NCBI GenBank assembly: GCA_017548425.1
Contig: JAFZAB010000166.1
Location: 1-64,000, forward strand
DNA length: 64,000 nt
DNA from: Victivallales bacterium
GTDB lineage: Bacteria; Verrucomicrobiota; Lentisphaeria; Oligosphaerales; Oligosphaeraceae
Direction: 5' to 3'
The notes under the pieces were generated by a model, which had not been told where the DNA came from, did not search any database, and saw nothing but the letters and a program-made list of their open reading frames with translations. Shown one piece after another: positions 35,853 through 44,325 of this stretch (positions within the stretch are counted from its first letter, which is position 1; every line of letters starts with the position of its first letter). The position numbers and the translations under genes were made by a program.

Positions 35853-36368
35853 TTATTTGAGCGGATATTGCCTGTTTTCAATGACTTGGCCTGCTTCGAT
35901 CTTTGTCAGCCGGGGAATGCGGTTCTCCGCCTTCACAATCGCTCCGACGCAAATGTGGCAACCTTCTTCAATGACAGTGCCGTGGTCGATCATGGCGCCG
36001 ATGTTGATGAGGCAGCTGCGTTTAATGACGCAGGAGGTGTTGACGACGGCTTTCGGCAGGATGATTGAGCCGGGCATGACGATGGCCGTCGGGCTGACGT
36101 AGGCGGTTTCGTGGATGACGGTTGCGAGTTTGATGCCAGCCGCTTCGATGCGCTGTCCGAGCATCAGCCGCAATTCGTTGTTGCCCAGCGCAGGCAGCAT
36201 TTCCGTCGCATCATCTTTAAAATTGGCGAAATCCACACATTTCCCAATGACGTCCGGAGCCGTGCTGCCGTCGTCAAGGAAGGAAATATTTTCATAGCGG
36301 CCGCTTTGGGCGGCCAGATCGGCGACCGTTCGGCCAAAGCCGCCGGCTCCCAGAATGATCAGACGCAT
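35853..36368 (-). CDS. PglD/NeuD-type sugar N-acetyltransferase
   Basis: A 171-residue acyltransferase. An N-terminal Rossmann-like half (LIILGAGGFGRTVADLA) is followed by a hexapeptide left-handed beta-helix. The family catalytic His is probably in MIDHGTVIEEGCHICVGA. It is shorter than typical relatives (about 200 residues), ending soon after the acyl-CoA-binding coils. Homologues acetylate the amino group of UDP-4-amino-sugars. Its place between the uridylyltransferase and aminotransferase genes fits that role. Confidence 0.85.
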   Translation of the reverse strand: MRLIILGAGGFGRTVADLAAQSGRYENISFLDDGSTAPDVIGKCVDFANFKDDATEMLPALGNNELRLMLGQRIEAAGIKLATVIHETAYVSPTAIVMPGSIILPKAVVNTSCVIKRSCLINIGAMIDHGTVIEEGCHICVGAIVKAENRIPRLTKIEAGQVIENRQYPLK

Positions 36369-36491
36369 GATGGCTCCTTCAATTCGCTATTAGATAGATG
36401 AAAATCCTTTTATGCATACCATAATATTAAAAGTCATCCAAGACAAACAACGGCGGCGAAAAAAGCGAGACGCGAACTATTGGATGCGTGA

Positions 36492-37238
36492 TCAGAGTCC
36501 CATGCGCCGTTTTAGAATCTCTTCGCAGATGCGGAGATCTTCCTGCGTATTGACGCCGCGCAAGTCATCGCCATCATCTGTCGGGAAGGTTTCGACACAT
36601 AGGCCGGCCTTGACCATCAGTTCGGGAACTTCCGTCAGATAGTATTCATGCTGGACGTTGTGGTCGCCGACGAGCGGCAGATATTGGAAGAGCGCCTTGC
36701 TGTCGAACACGAGAACGCCCGCGAAGAGCTCTGTGATTTGGGCCTGTTCAGGCGTGCAGTCCTTTCCTTCCACGATGGCGGCGAAGCGGTCGTCGCCGTC
36801 CCGTACGATACGGGCCCACATTTTCAGTTCAGGATTCTGCGCCGTGAGCAACGTGCAGGCTGCGTGGCGCGATTCATGGTAGTCGCACATGGCCTGCATG
36901 ATTTCACGGCGGAACAACGGCATGTCTCCAAATGTCACAAGTATCGTACCATCAAATTCTTTGAAGTGGTCTTGACAGACGAGGACGGCATGGCCCGTCC
37001 CTTTCTGCTCTGTCTGTTCGACGTAGTGGTAACGGTCGCCGAAATGGTTGATGATGGCGTCTTTTTTGTAGCCGACGACGATATACGTGTCATCTTCCGG
37101 AATGAAATTCGTTTGTTCCAGAACGACTTGCAACAGCGGTCTGCCACCGACGCAATGCATCACTTTGGGCGGTGCGTCTTCCGATTTTGTCAGTCTGGAG
37201 CCTTTTCCGGCGGCTGGAATGATGATGCGTCTGTTCAT
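36492..37238 (-). CDS. HexNAc-1-phosphate uridylyltransferase (GlmU N-terminal-like)
   Basis: A 248-residue nucleotidyltransferase matching the pyrophosphorylase half of GlmU: PAAGKGSRLTKSED at the N-terminus, GTGHAVL and GDMPL at the nucleotide site, NVQHEYYLTE and GVNTQEDL near the end. The acetyltransferase beta-helix half of GlmU is absent. It should join UTP and a HexNAc-1-phosphate, so it complements the kinase domain fused to the dehydratase just upstream (24 bp gap). CTP or another sugar phosphate cannot be excluded. Confidence 0.87.
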   Translation of the reverse strand: MNRRIIIPAAGKGSRLTKSEDAPPKVMHCVGGRPLLQVVLEQTNFIPEDDTYIVVGYKKDAIINHFGDRYHYVEQTEQKGTGHAVLVCQDHFKEFDGTILVTFGDMPLFRREIMQAMCDYHESRHAACTLLTAQNPELKMWARIVRDGDDRFAAIVEGKDCTPEQAQITELFAGVLVFDSKALFQYLPLVGDHNVQHEYYLTEVPELMVKAGLCVETFPTDDGDDLRGVNTQEDLRICEEILKRRMGL

Positions 37239-37262
37239 GATGACTTGCCGTGTATTGTTCTG

Positions 37263-40200
37263 TTAGAGTGATTTGACGGGAAGGTTGAGTTCGTTGTAGA
37301 TTTTGGTAAGAATCTGTTTGATTTGCGGCAGTTTCGCCTCCATGTCCCGTACGAGCGCGAGCTGTGTGCGGGAACGGTCCAGATTCTGGCCGGGGTAGTC
37401 GATTTGTGAATAATAGATATCGCCGTTGATGTGGTCCGCCAGAAAGCGGATGCCATCTTCGGAGGTGATGACAAGTGAGGCGAACGGAAGGAGTTCGAGC
37501 TCTTTGACGGTCAGCATGTCGCCGCAGGCCTCAAGCCAGCCGCGGGCGTACTGTTCGTAGAGCGAAAGATTGCAACTGACTTTGGACAAGTCTTTTTCAT
37601 CGTCCTTCGCGGTGTTCGTGCCGATACGCATGCTGTCGCCGAAATCATAGAGCGGGGAGGACGGCATGACTGTGTCCAAATCGATGATGGCGACAGGATA
37701 ATGCGTCTTGTTGTCGAAGAGGATGTTGTTGAGATTGCAGTCGTTATGGCAGATTCGCGTAGGAATTTCGCCTTTGGAGAGCGGTTCCGAGATTTTGGAG
37801 TAGAGCGGTTCATGGGCACGGATGAATTCGATTTCGGGCTGGACGTCCTTTACGCGGCCTTTCGGATCGGCTTTAATAGCCGTTTCGAGGTCTTTGTAAC
37901 GGCTGGCCGTGTCGTGGAAGTTCGGGATGACTTCGTGGATTTTTTCTGGTGAAATGTCCGACATCTGGCGGATGAACGAACCGAAGGCGAGGCCTGCCTG
38001 ATGGAACGTTTCAGGTGAGTTTGGCAGATCGAGCGAATAGACTTCGTCAAAATGCGTCATGAGTCGCCATGCTCCACCGTCGGTGAAGATGTACGGCTTG
38101 CCGTCCTGTGTGGTGCGGGCCATCTGAACAGCGCCTTTCGGAGAATTGCCAGGCAGTTTGAAATTATCATGGAGGTGTTCCGTCACGAGGACGAAATTGT
38201 CCATCAATGCCGCGATGTCCGGGAAAACATGCGTGTTGATTCGCTGGAGCGTATAGGAATGGATATGATGCAATTTGGTTTCGACGTGGTATGTCTGGTT
38301 GATGTAGCCTTTGTTCAGACGTGTAATGGATACGACATCACCATGGATATTGAATTGCCTGACGACAGCCGCAAGTCGTTCGAATTCATTCTTGTCAAGC
38401 GGAAGGATAGGCGTTGATTTGATGGCGACTGGATGGTAGGTCGGAACAAGATCCGCGACAATGTGGCGGATATCGTTGAAGTTGCTTTGGCTGGCTTCGG
38501 AAAGCTGTTTCAGCTTTTCGAGGAAGACCTCGGTGTTCATTTCAATTGGTTTGGCGATATGGATGAGATGGTTCGCCGTTCTCTGAAGACCTTCTTCGGA
38601 CATAAGCTTCTCTTCGAAGAGCTTTTCGCCGGGGCGGAGGCCCGTGTATTTGATTTGGATGTCAATGTCCGGTTTCAGGCCGGAGAGCTTGATAAGATTT
38701 CGAGCCAGATCGTCGATTTTGATAGGCTCGCCCATATCGAGCACGAAGATTTCGCCGCCTTTGGCGTAGGTTTCCGCTTGCAGGACGAGCGAGACGGCTT
38801 CCGGAATCGTCATGAAATAACGGATGATGTTCGGATCCGTTACGCAGACAGGACCACCCGCTTCAATCTGCTTCTTGAAAAGCGGGATGACGGAACCGTT
38901 GGAGCCGAGGACGTTACCGAAACGGACGGCGACAAATTCCGTCTTGCGTTCCGGCTGGATTTTCGGGACGGATATGTCATGGTCATGGAGAAGCGGCAAC
39001 GACGCGATGTCGCCTGATTGCGAGACTTTGTGCATGGTCTGGATGACCATTTCGCAGAGCCGTTTGGAGGCACCCATCATGTTGGTTGGATTGACGGCTT
39101 TGTCTGTGGAAATGAGCAGGAACCGCTCCGCGCCGTAGAGCATGGCGGCGTAAGCTGTTTTGTACGTGCCGAGAACATTGTTTTTGATGCTTTCACAGGG
39201 GGAGTCTTCCATGAGCGGAACATGCTTGTGCGCGGCGGCGTGGAAGACGATGTCCGGACGATAGTCTTGGAACAACTGAAGCACTCTGCGCGAATCGCGG
39301 ACGGAACCGATAAGCACCGTGAGGTTCAGATTTTCATGGTATTTGGCAAGAAGTTCTTGCTGGATGTCATATGCGTTGTTTTCATATATGTCGAAGATAA
39401 TAAGATGCTTAGGATTGTGTGCTGCAATCTGTCGGCAGAGTTCCGAACCAATGGAACCGCCACCGCCTGTGACGAGAATGACTTTACCGGCGAGTTGGTT
39501 GAAGATTTCGTCCATGTTGACTTTGATGGGGGGGCGTCCGAGCAGGTCTTCGATTTTGACCTCCTGAATGGCGCGAATCGTCACTTCACCACTGGCGAGC
39601 TGCAGAAGGCCTGGAACGCTAAGTAGTTCGCAACCAGAGTCTTTGCATATGTTGAGAAGCTGCTGTTTGTTTTCAAAGGAAGCGGACGGAATCGCAAAGA
39701 GGATTTTGTGGATATTGTACTTATTGACGGCGTTCATGATCTCGTCACGACCACCGATGATAGGCACGCCTTCCATGTTGCGGTTCCATTTGTTCGGATC
39801 GTCGTCGATGGCGCAGCAGATTTTCAGCTCAGAAGAGGGGGAAGTGTTCAAATCGCGGATAAGCATCTGGGCGGCCGCGCCCGCGCCGATGAGCATGACA
39901 CGGTTTTCTGGAGCGGGCTTGGACATGAGCTTGCGGAATTTCGCAAGTTCAAGACGCATGAAACGATAGAGGAAGCGTGAGAAAAGCAGGAAGCCGAACT
40001 GGAAAATACCACCGATCAGGAAGTAGGAGACGGGCATGCGTTGGAAGAATACAGTGATACCGACGATATGAAGGAACAAGGTGATGGCGGTGGCGAAGCA
40101 ACAAAGCCCCAGTTCACGGTAGCTGGCGTATCGCCATAAGGAATGATAAAGCTTGCTTAAACCGTAGATGGCGATGGCAATCCATACGAAATAACTGACA

Positions 40201-40367
40201 AAGGTCGAGTAGGAACGGAGAAAATCAGTAGGAATCTGCGTGTAATGGCAGTCAAAACGCGTCCATAGGGCGATGAAATACGCCGCGTACATGGACACAA
40301 AATCATACAGGATGAGGCAAAGCGCCATGATTTGCCATCTTTGAAGTGACTTGCGAGGAATATTCAT
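37263..40367 (-). CDS. fusion: membrane UDP-HexNAc 4,6-dehydratase (PglF/CapD-like) + N-acetylhexosamine kinase (NahK-like)
   Basis: A 1034-residue fusion. Residues ~10-137 form four to five membrane helices. Residues ~150-280 hold a first Rossmann-type domain (MLIGAGAAAQMLIRDL). Residues ~290-640 are the dehydratase (TGGGGSIGSELC, STDKAVNPTNMMGASKR near 419). Residues ~655-1034 are an APH-type kinase (LNKGYINQTYHVETK, ICHNDCNLNNILFDNK near 872, IIDLDTVMPSSPLYDFGD) that resembles N-acetylhexosamine 1-kinase. PglF-like enzymes convert UDP-HexNAc to a 4-keto-6-deoxy sugar at the membrane. No stop codon or frameshift interrupts the joint. It heads an operon whose next gene is a uridylyltransferase. 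Confidence 0.9.
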   Translation of the reverse strand: MNIPRKSLQRWQIMALCLILYDFVSMYAAYFIALWTRFDCHYTQIPTDFLRSYSTFVSYFVWIAIAIYGLSKLYHSLWRYASYRELGLCCFATAITLFLHIVGITVFFQRMPVSYFLIGGIFQFGFLLFSRFLYRFMRLELAKFRKLMSKPAPENRVMLIGAGAAAQMLIRDLNTSPSSELKICCAIDDDPNKWNRNMEGVPIIGGRDEIMNAVNKYNIHKILFAIPSASFENKQQLLNICKDSGCELLSVPGLLQLASGEVTIRAIQEVKIEDLLGRPPIKVNMDEIFNQLAGKVILVTGGGGSIGSELCRQIAAHNPKHLIIFDIYENNAYDIQQELLAKYHENLNLTVLIGSVRDSRRVLQLFQDYRPDIVFHAAAHKHVPLMEDSPCESIKNNVLGTYKTAYAAMLYGAERFLLISTDKAVNPTNMMGASKRLCEMVIQTMHKVSQSGDIASLPLLHDHDISVPKIQPERKTEFVAVRFGNVLGSNGSVIPLFKKQIEAGGPVCVTDPNIIRYFMTIPEAVSLVLQAETYAKGGEIFVLDMGEPIKIDDLARNLIKLSGLKPDIDIQIKYTGLRPGEKLFEEKLMSEEGLQRTANHLIHIAKPIEMNTEVFLEKLKQLSEASQSNFNDIRHIVADLVPTYHPVAIKSTPILPLDKNEFERLAAVVRQFNIHGDVVSITRLNKGYINQTYHVETKLHHIHSYTLQRINTHVFPDIAALMDNFVLVTEHLHDNFKLPGNSPKGAVQMARTTQDGKPYIFTDGGAWRLMTHFDEVYSLDLPNSPETFHQAGLAFGSFIRQMSDISPEKIHEVIPNFHDTASRYKDLETAIKADPKGRVKDVQPEIEFIRAHEPLYSKISEPLSKGEIPTRICHNDCNLNNILFDNKTHYPVAIIDLDTVMPSSPLYDFGDSMRIGTNTAKDDEKDLSKVSCNLSLYEQYARGWLEACGDMLTVKELELLPFASLVITSEDGIRFLADHINGDIYYSQIDYPGQNLDRSRTQLALVRDMEAKLPQIKQILTKIYNELNLPVKSL

Positions 40368-40411
40368 GATTCTCTAGGCGAAATGGTTGATTTTGACGTT
40401 ATATTATCGTC

Positions 40412-40430
40412 GGAAGTCATGATGACTTCC
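40412..40430. promoter_or_regulatory. perfect 9-1-9 palindrome in a divergent promoter region
   Basis: GGAAGTCAT-G-ATGACTTCC lies between the divergent starts of the dehydratase-kinase fusion (40367) and the P1 peptidase (40539). The position suits an operator or a small intergenic repeat. No related copy was noticed elsewhere in the window. Confidence 0.4.
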
Positions 40431-40538
40431 CTACACGAGCCTCAAAAGATTAATCCATCATTAAGATATGCCTGTTAGCCAAATAATCAAATAAAGTTGG
40501 CTTTTTTAAAATTATAATATATTTATTCAGGAATTTCG

Positions 40539-41555
40539 ATGAGAATCAGAGACTATGGCATTGTCATCGGCGAGATGCCCACGGGGCGTCTGAACAAGAT
40601 CAGTGATGTTCCAGGCGTGACGGTCGGCCATTCGACCATCGCCGCTGGAAAGCACAATACGGGCGTGACGGTCATCATGACTTCCGACAAGAATCCGTTT
40701 CATCACAAGCTGCCGGCGGCAAGCGTCGTGTTGAACGGCTTCGGCAAGAGCCAGGGGCTTGTGCAAGTTGATGAATTGGGGCAACTTGAGTCACCGATCG
40801 CGTTGACGAACACGCTGAACGTCGGTCTGGTGTGGGACGCCATGGTGGAATATGTCCTGCAACGTTGCACAATGGATGGACTGTTCGCTCCGGCCTCCAT
40901 CAATCCTGTCGTCTGTGAATGCAACGACGGACGGCTGTCGGACATCCGTCATCGGGCGGTTGGTCAGAAAGAAGTCTTCGACGCGATTGCGGCGGCAACG
41001 ACGGATTTTGAAGAAGGAGCCGTTGGTGCAGGGCGCGGGACGGTTTGCCACGGGCTGAAAGGCGGAATTGGAACCGCTTCCCGCACAATGGAATACGACG
41101 GAAAGACTTATACGCTCGGCGTGCTGGTGCAGAGCAACTACGGGCGGCTGTCGGACTTGCGGATTGACGGTCGTCCTGTCGGCAAGGAGATTGCCAGCGG
41201 GGCGTTGGAAGAGGACAAAGGCTCCATTATTGTCGTCATGGGGACGGATTTGCCGTTGTCTGACCGCCAAATCAAGCGAGTTTTGCGTCGCGCAGGCGTC
41301 GGGCTGGCTCGTGTGGGATCGTTCACTGGGCATGGAAGTGGCGAAGTGTTCGTCGGTTTCAGCACGGCAAACGCGATGGAAGGCGACGACAAGGCGATTC
41401 GTGTGACGGAATCTTTCAGAGAAGACTTGATGAACGATCCGTTCCGTGCGATGGCGGAAGCGACGGAGGAAGCGGTGTTGAACAGCATGTCCTGTTCCGT
41501 CGCCGTCGGCGATGTCAAGAGTCTCGCCGACTACTTGCCGAAACTTTGCAAGTAA
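40539..41555 (+). CDS. P1 family (S58, DmpA-like) peptidase
   Basis: A 338-residue enzyme of the DmpA/BapA self-cleaving aminopeptidase family. ISDVPGVTVGHSTI and NGFGKSQGLVQVDELGQLES are diagnostic. The C-terminal part has HGSGEVFVGFSTAN with a Ser near residue 267 that matches the probable autoproteolytic nucleophile. Substrates of the family are N-terminal D- or beta-amino acid peptides, or cyclic amides. No signal peptide is seen. It faces the polysaccharide operon across a divergent promoter and abuts the WecB gene tail to tail. Confidence 0.88.
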   Translation: MRIRDYGIVIGEMPTGRLNKISDVPGVTVGHSTIAAGKHNTGVTVIMTSDKNPFHHKLPAASVVLNGFGKSQGLVQVDELGQLESPIALTNTLNVGLVWDAMVEYVLQRCTMDGLFAPASINPVVCECNDGRLSDIRHRAVGQKEVFDAIAAATTDFEEGAVGAGRGTVCHGLKGGIGTASRTMEYDGKTYTLGVLVQSNYGRLSDLRIDGRPVGKEIASGALEEDKGSIIVVMGTDLPLSDRQIKRVLRRAGVGLARVGSFTGHGSGEVFVGFSTANAMEGDDKAIRVTESFREDLMNDPFRAMAEATEEAVLNSMSCSVAVGDVKSLADYLPKLCK

Positions 41556-42305
41556 TTAGTGGAAAAGGCGATAGAGAAGCAGCCGCCATGCGACATGCGA
41601 AACGCAGACGATATTCCGCAGGAAGACGCGCCGTCCGCCTGTGACGGCGCGCCACAGCCATTCGAGTTTGATTTTGCGGATGAGCGGCGGTGCCCATGAC
41701 TGTTTTTCCGTATGGAAGTCAAAGGCCGCGCCGACGCCGAGCATGACGGGAACAGGAATGCGTCCAAGATATTGATGCATCCATTTTTCCTGACGCGGAC
41801 CGCCCAGCGCCACCCACAATAGATCAACCTTTTTTTCGCGCAGTTCGTCTGACAGCGAATCAATTTCTTCATCGGTTGGTGGACGGAACGGCGGACATTT
41901 CACACCGACGATCTGAATGCCCGGAAAACGGTTGCGCATCTTCTCCGCCAATTGGTCGGCGATGCCTTCGGCACCTCCGTAGAAATAATGCCGCCAGCCT
42001 CTCGCTATGCCTTGTTCGCAGGCTTTTATGAAAAATGATGGTCCTGTGACACGTTCGACTGGATGGCCGGCTGCAATGGTTGCGAATTTGGCAGTCGAGG
42101 CACCATCTGGATAGCTGAGGGAGGCATGGTTGAGGATTTCCGCTATCTCCTTCGGATGGTTAAAGTAATGATGGAGCAGATTGCCTTCAATGAAGCAGAC
42201 GTAGTGCTTCTCGCCGCTGTCGATAAGTGTCTGCACGTCATCCACCGCCTGTCCCAATGACGAGACAACTATTTTCAAATCAAGCACTTGGACAGTGGTG
42301 GGCAT
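41556..42305 (-). CDS. WecB/TagA/CpsF family glycosyltransferase
   Basis: A 249-residue cytoplasmic glycosyltransferase (GT26 type). Signature strings include LSYPDGASTAKFA near residue 70, VGVKCPPFRPPTDEEID and DLLWVALGGPRQEKWM near 157-172. Members transfer N-acetyl-amino sugars (ManNAc, ManNAcA) to lipid carriers in surface polysaccharide assembly. It is close to the sugar nucleotide operon but in a different transcription unit, after galM and an FTR-like gene. Confidence 0.93.
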   Translation of the reverse strand: MPTTVQVLDLKIVVSSLGQAVDDVQTLIDSGEKHYVCFIEGNLLHHYFNHPKEIAEILNHASLSYPDGASTAKFATIAAGHPVERVTGPSFFIKACEQGIARGWRHYFYGGAEGIADQLAEKMRNRFPGIQIVGVKCPPFRPPTDEEIDSLSDELREKKVDLLWVALGGPRQEKWMHQYLGRIPVPVMLGVGAAFDFHTEKQSWAPPLIRKIKLEWLWRAVTGGRRVFLRNIVCVSHVAWRLLLYRLFH

Positions 42306-42346
42306 GGCGTGGCAGTTTTTTCGACGTTATTTTATACAGAAAAACG

Positions 42347-42547
42347 TTATTCCTTGAACTTGTAATAGAGGCGGCAATGGCAGTAGCCTTCGAAGTTCGG
42401 GTCGGCCATCTGTTCACGGAACTCCTTGCAGATGCACTTGTTCTCTTCCGTGCGCTGCAAACGGCATGGACAGTAGCCGCCTTTGGCCTTGAGGCCTTCG
42501 CGGATCATCGCCACGACTTCCTTGTCTTCGTTGAGACGGATTCCCAT
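42347..42547 (-). CDS. ferredoxin-thioredoxin reductase catalytic-domain-like Fe-S protein
   Basis: A 66-residue protein with the three Cys pairs of the FTR catalytic subunit: CPC (C26, C28), CIC (C38, C40) and CHC (C56, C58). Such proteins carry a [4Fe-4S] cluster next to a redox-active disulfide. It is shorter than plant FTR beta chains, like small bacterial/archaeal relatives. Its start codon overlaps the galM stop by one base. A thioredoxin-like protein is encoded 1.1 kb upstream in the same direction. Confidence 0.88.
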   Translation of the reverse strand: MGIRLNEDKEVVAMIREGLKAKGGYCPCRLQRTEENKCICKEFREQMADPNFEGYCHCRLYYKFKE

Positions 42548-43584
42548 TATTTTTCCACTCCGAAATGATAGACGGTGTGATGTTCATAGACCTGCCCGGG
42601 CTCAAGGCGAGGCGAGGGGAACGACGGCTGGTTGGGGGAGTCCGGCCACAGCTGCGTCTCCAAGCAGAACGCGCCAAAACGTTTGTAGGGAACGCCGTTC
42701 TTGCCGACTTCGCCGTTGAGCCAGTAGCCCATATAGAATTGGACGCCAGGCTGATCCGTATCGACACTCAGCGTGATGCCTGTGCGATGGGAAACAGCCA
42801 TGAAGACGCCCGTCTGCATCTTGCCGGGCTTTTCGGCGATGACGAAATTGTCATCGAACGCGATGGGCAGCGCCTTGTCTTCGTAGATGGATTTGAACGT
42901 ACGGCCTTTCGTAAGGTCGAAGGGGGAGTTGGCGACGGGGAGCGTCTTGCCGGTCGCGGCGAGATTGCCGTCGACTTCCGTATGGCCGTAAGCCGTGGAC
43001 CAGATTTCATGGTCGAGACATTCGTTGGCGGCTTCGCCGTTGAGGTTGAAATAGGCGTGGTTCGTCAGATTGACGACGGTCGTCTTGTCCGTTGTGGCGC
43101 GGTAGTCGATCTTCAACGCGTTGTCATCCGTAAGTGTGTAGATTGCTTCCGCTTCGAGCTTTCCGGGGAAGCCCGCGTCGCCGTCAGGGGAGACGATGGT
43201 GAGTTTCAACGCAGAATCGCCGATAGGCGTGGCCTTCCACATGCGTCTGCCGTAGCTGTCACCGCCATGGAGGGTGTTGCCTTTATCGGGTTCGTTCAGA
43301 ATCAACTGGTATTTTTTACCGTCAAGCGTGAAGGAGCCGCCAGTGATGCGGTTGGCGACACGGCCGATGAGTGCACCGAAGAACGGACCGTTCGGTTCGT
43401 ATTCCTTTGGATCGTGGTGTCCGAGCACAATATCCGTCATTTTGCCGTTTTTGTCAGGAACAAGGATATTGACGATGGCGCCGCCCATGTCCGTGATTTT
43501 GACTTGGATGCCATTTTTATTGGTCAATGTGTAGAGGCTGACGTTTTCGCCTTTGGAGGATACGAAGAATTTTTCCTGTTTCAT
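42547..43584 (-). CDS. galM: aldose 1-epimerase
   Basis: A 345-residue mutarotase. HGGDSYGRRMW, NHAYFNLNGE with the catalytic His, VDTDQPGVQFY and CLETQLWPD with the catalytic Glu are all found. It interconverts alpha and beta anomers of galactose, glucose and other aldoses, likely feeding sugars released by the glycosidases. It is preceded by a thioredoxin-like gene (44 bp) and followed by the FTR-like gene. Confidence 0.95.
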   Translation of the reverse strand: MKQEKFFVSSKGENVSLYTLTNKNGIQVKITDMGGAIVNILVPDKNGKMTDIVLGHHDPKEYEPNGPFFGALIGRVANRITGGSFTLDGKKYQLILNEPDKGNTLHGGDSYGRRMWKATPIGDSALKLTIVSPDGDAGFPGKLEAEAIYTLTDDNALKIDYRATTDKTTVVNLTNHAYFNLNGEAANECLDHEIWSTAYGHTEVDGNLAATGKTLPVANSPFDLTKGRTFKSIYEDKALPIAFDDNFVIAEKPGKMQTGVFMAVSHRTGITLSVDTDQPGVQFYMGYWLNGEVGKNGVPYKRFGAFCLETQLWPDSPNQPSFPSPRLEPGQVYEHHTVYHFGVEK

Positions 43585-43628
43585 GGTGCTTCTATGTTTT
43601 GAAATTTAACTTGTTGGGAAGGAAATAC

Positions 43629-44183
43629 TTATTTATGGCCAAGCGTGTCCACGACGGCTTTTTGAATGATGTCCAGATAGTCTTTCTTCGGAAGGACGCC
43701 ATTGATTTCGGTGATCACCTTGCCATCGGTGTCGATGATGACGGCATACGGGATTTTCTTGCCTTTCATCTGAAGGCGTTCGCGGATGATGTCGTGATGG
43801 CGGATTTGCTCTTCCGGCTGGGGAAATTTCTGCGGGGTGTCAAGATAGAGGAGGACGAGGGAGCGTTTGGCGATTTGCTGGAAATCGCGCGTGTCGAGAA
43901 TGCTTTTGCGGAGGCTGACGGATGCGCCATCCCAGTCCGAACCGGCGTTCAGAACGAAGATTTTCTTATTTGCCTTCTTGGCGGCCTTGATGGCTTCGTC
44001 ATAATGGATATACCAGCCTGGGATTGGCGCGGTTCTCCATTTCGCTTGTTTGGGCGGCAGTGCTTCGCCTTTGGTGGCAGATTTTGCGGCGACTTTGGGC
44101 GGTTGCGGTGGCTTGGGCTGCCCCATGGCCGTGAATTGGACGCATAACAACGCGGTAATCAACAACATCCAGATTTTTTTCAT
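43629..44183 (-). CDS. exported thioredoxin-fold protein without the CXXC
   Basis: A 184-residue protein with a signal peptide (KKIWMLLITALLCVQFTAMG) and a thioredoxin-like domain. Where relatives have a SDWCXXC-type redox site, this protein reads AGSDWDGASVSL (residues near 90-100), so both Cys are replaced. AGGAG is placed 8 nt before the ATG at 44183, favouring it over a TTG two codons upstream. It might bind or scaffold partners rather than exchange disulfides. It is the first gene of the galM group. Confidence 0.72.
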   Translation of the reverse strand: MKKIWMLLITALLCVQFTAMGQPKPPQPPKVAAKSATKGEALPPKQAKWRTAPIPGWYIHYDEAIKAAKKANKKIFVLNAGSDWDGASVSLRKSILDTRDFQQIAKRSLVLLYLDTPQKFPQPEEQIRHHDIIRERLQMKGKKIPYAVIIDTDGKVITEINGVLPKKDYLDIIQKAVVDTLGHK

Positions 44184-44325
44184 GGTCAACTCCTTTTTTG
44201 ATTGCGGTTTATTCTTTCAACTTTTTTGAAAAAATAGTCTGTTTGTCTTATTTTTCAATTCACGGTGACTTATATTATATCCAAAAAAACATCATGTGAA
44301 CCAGACACAGGAAAAAGGAAAGGCT

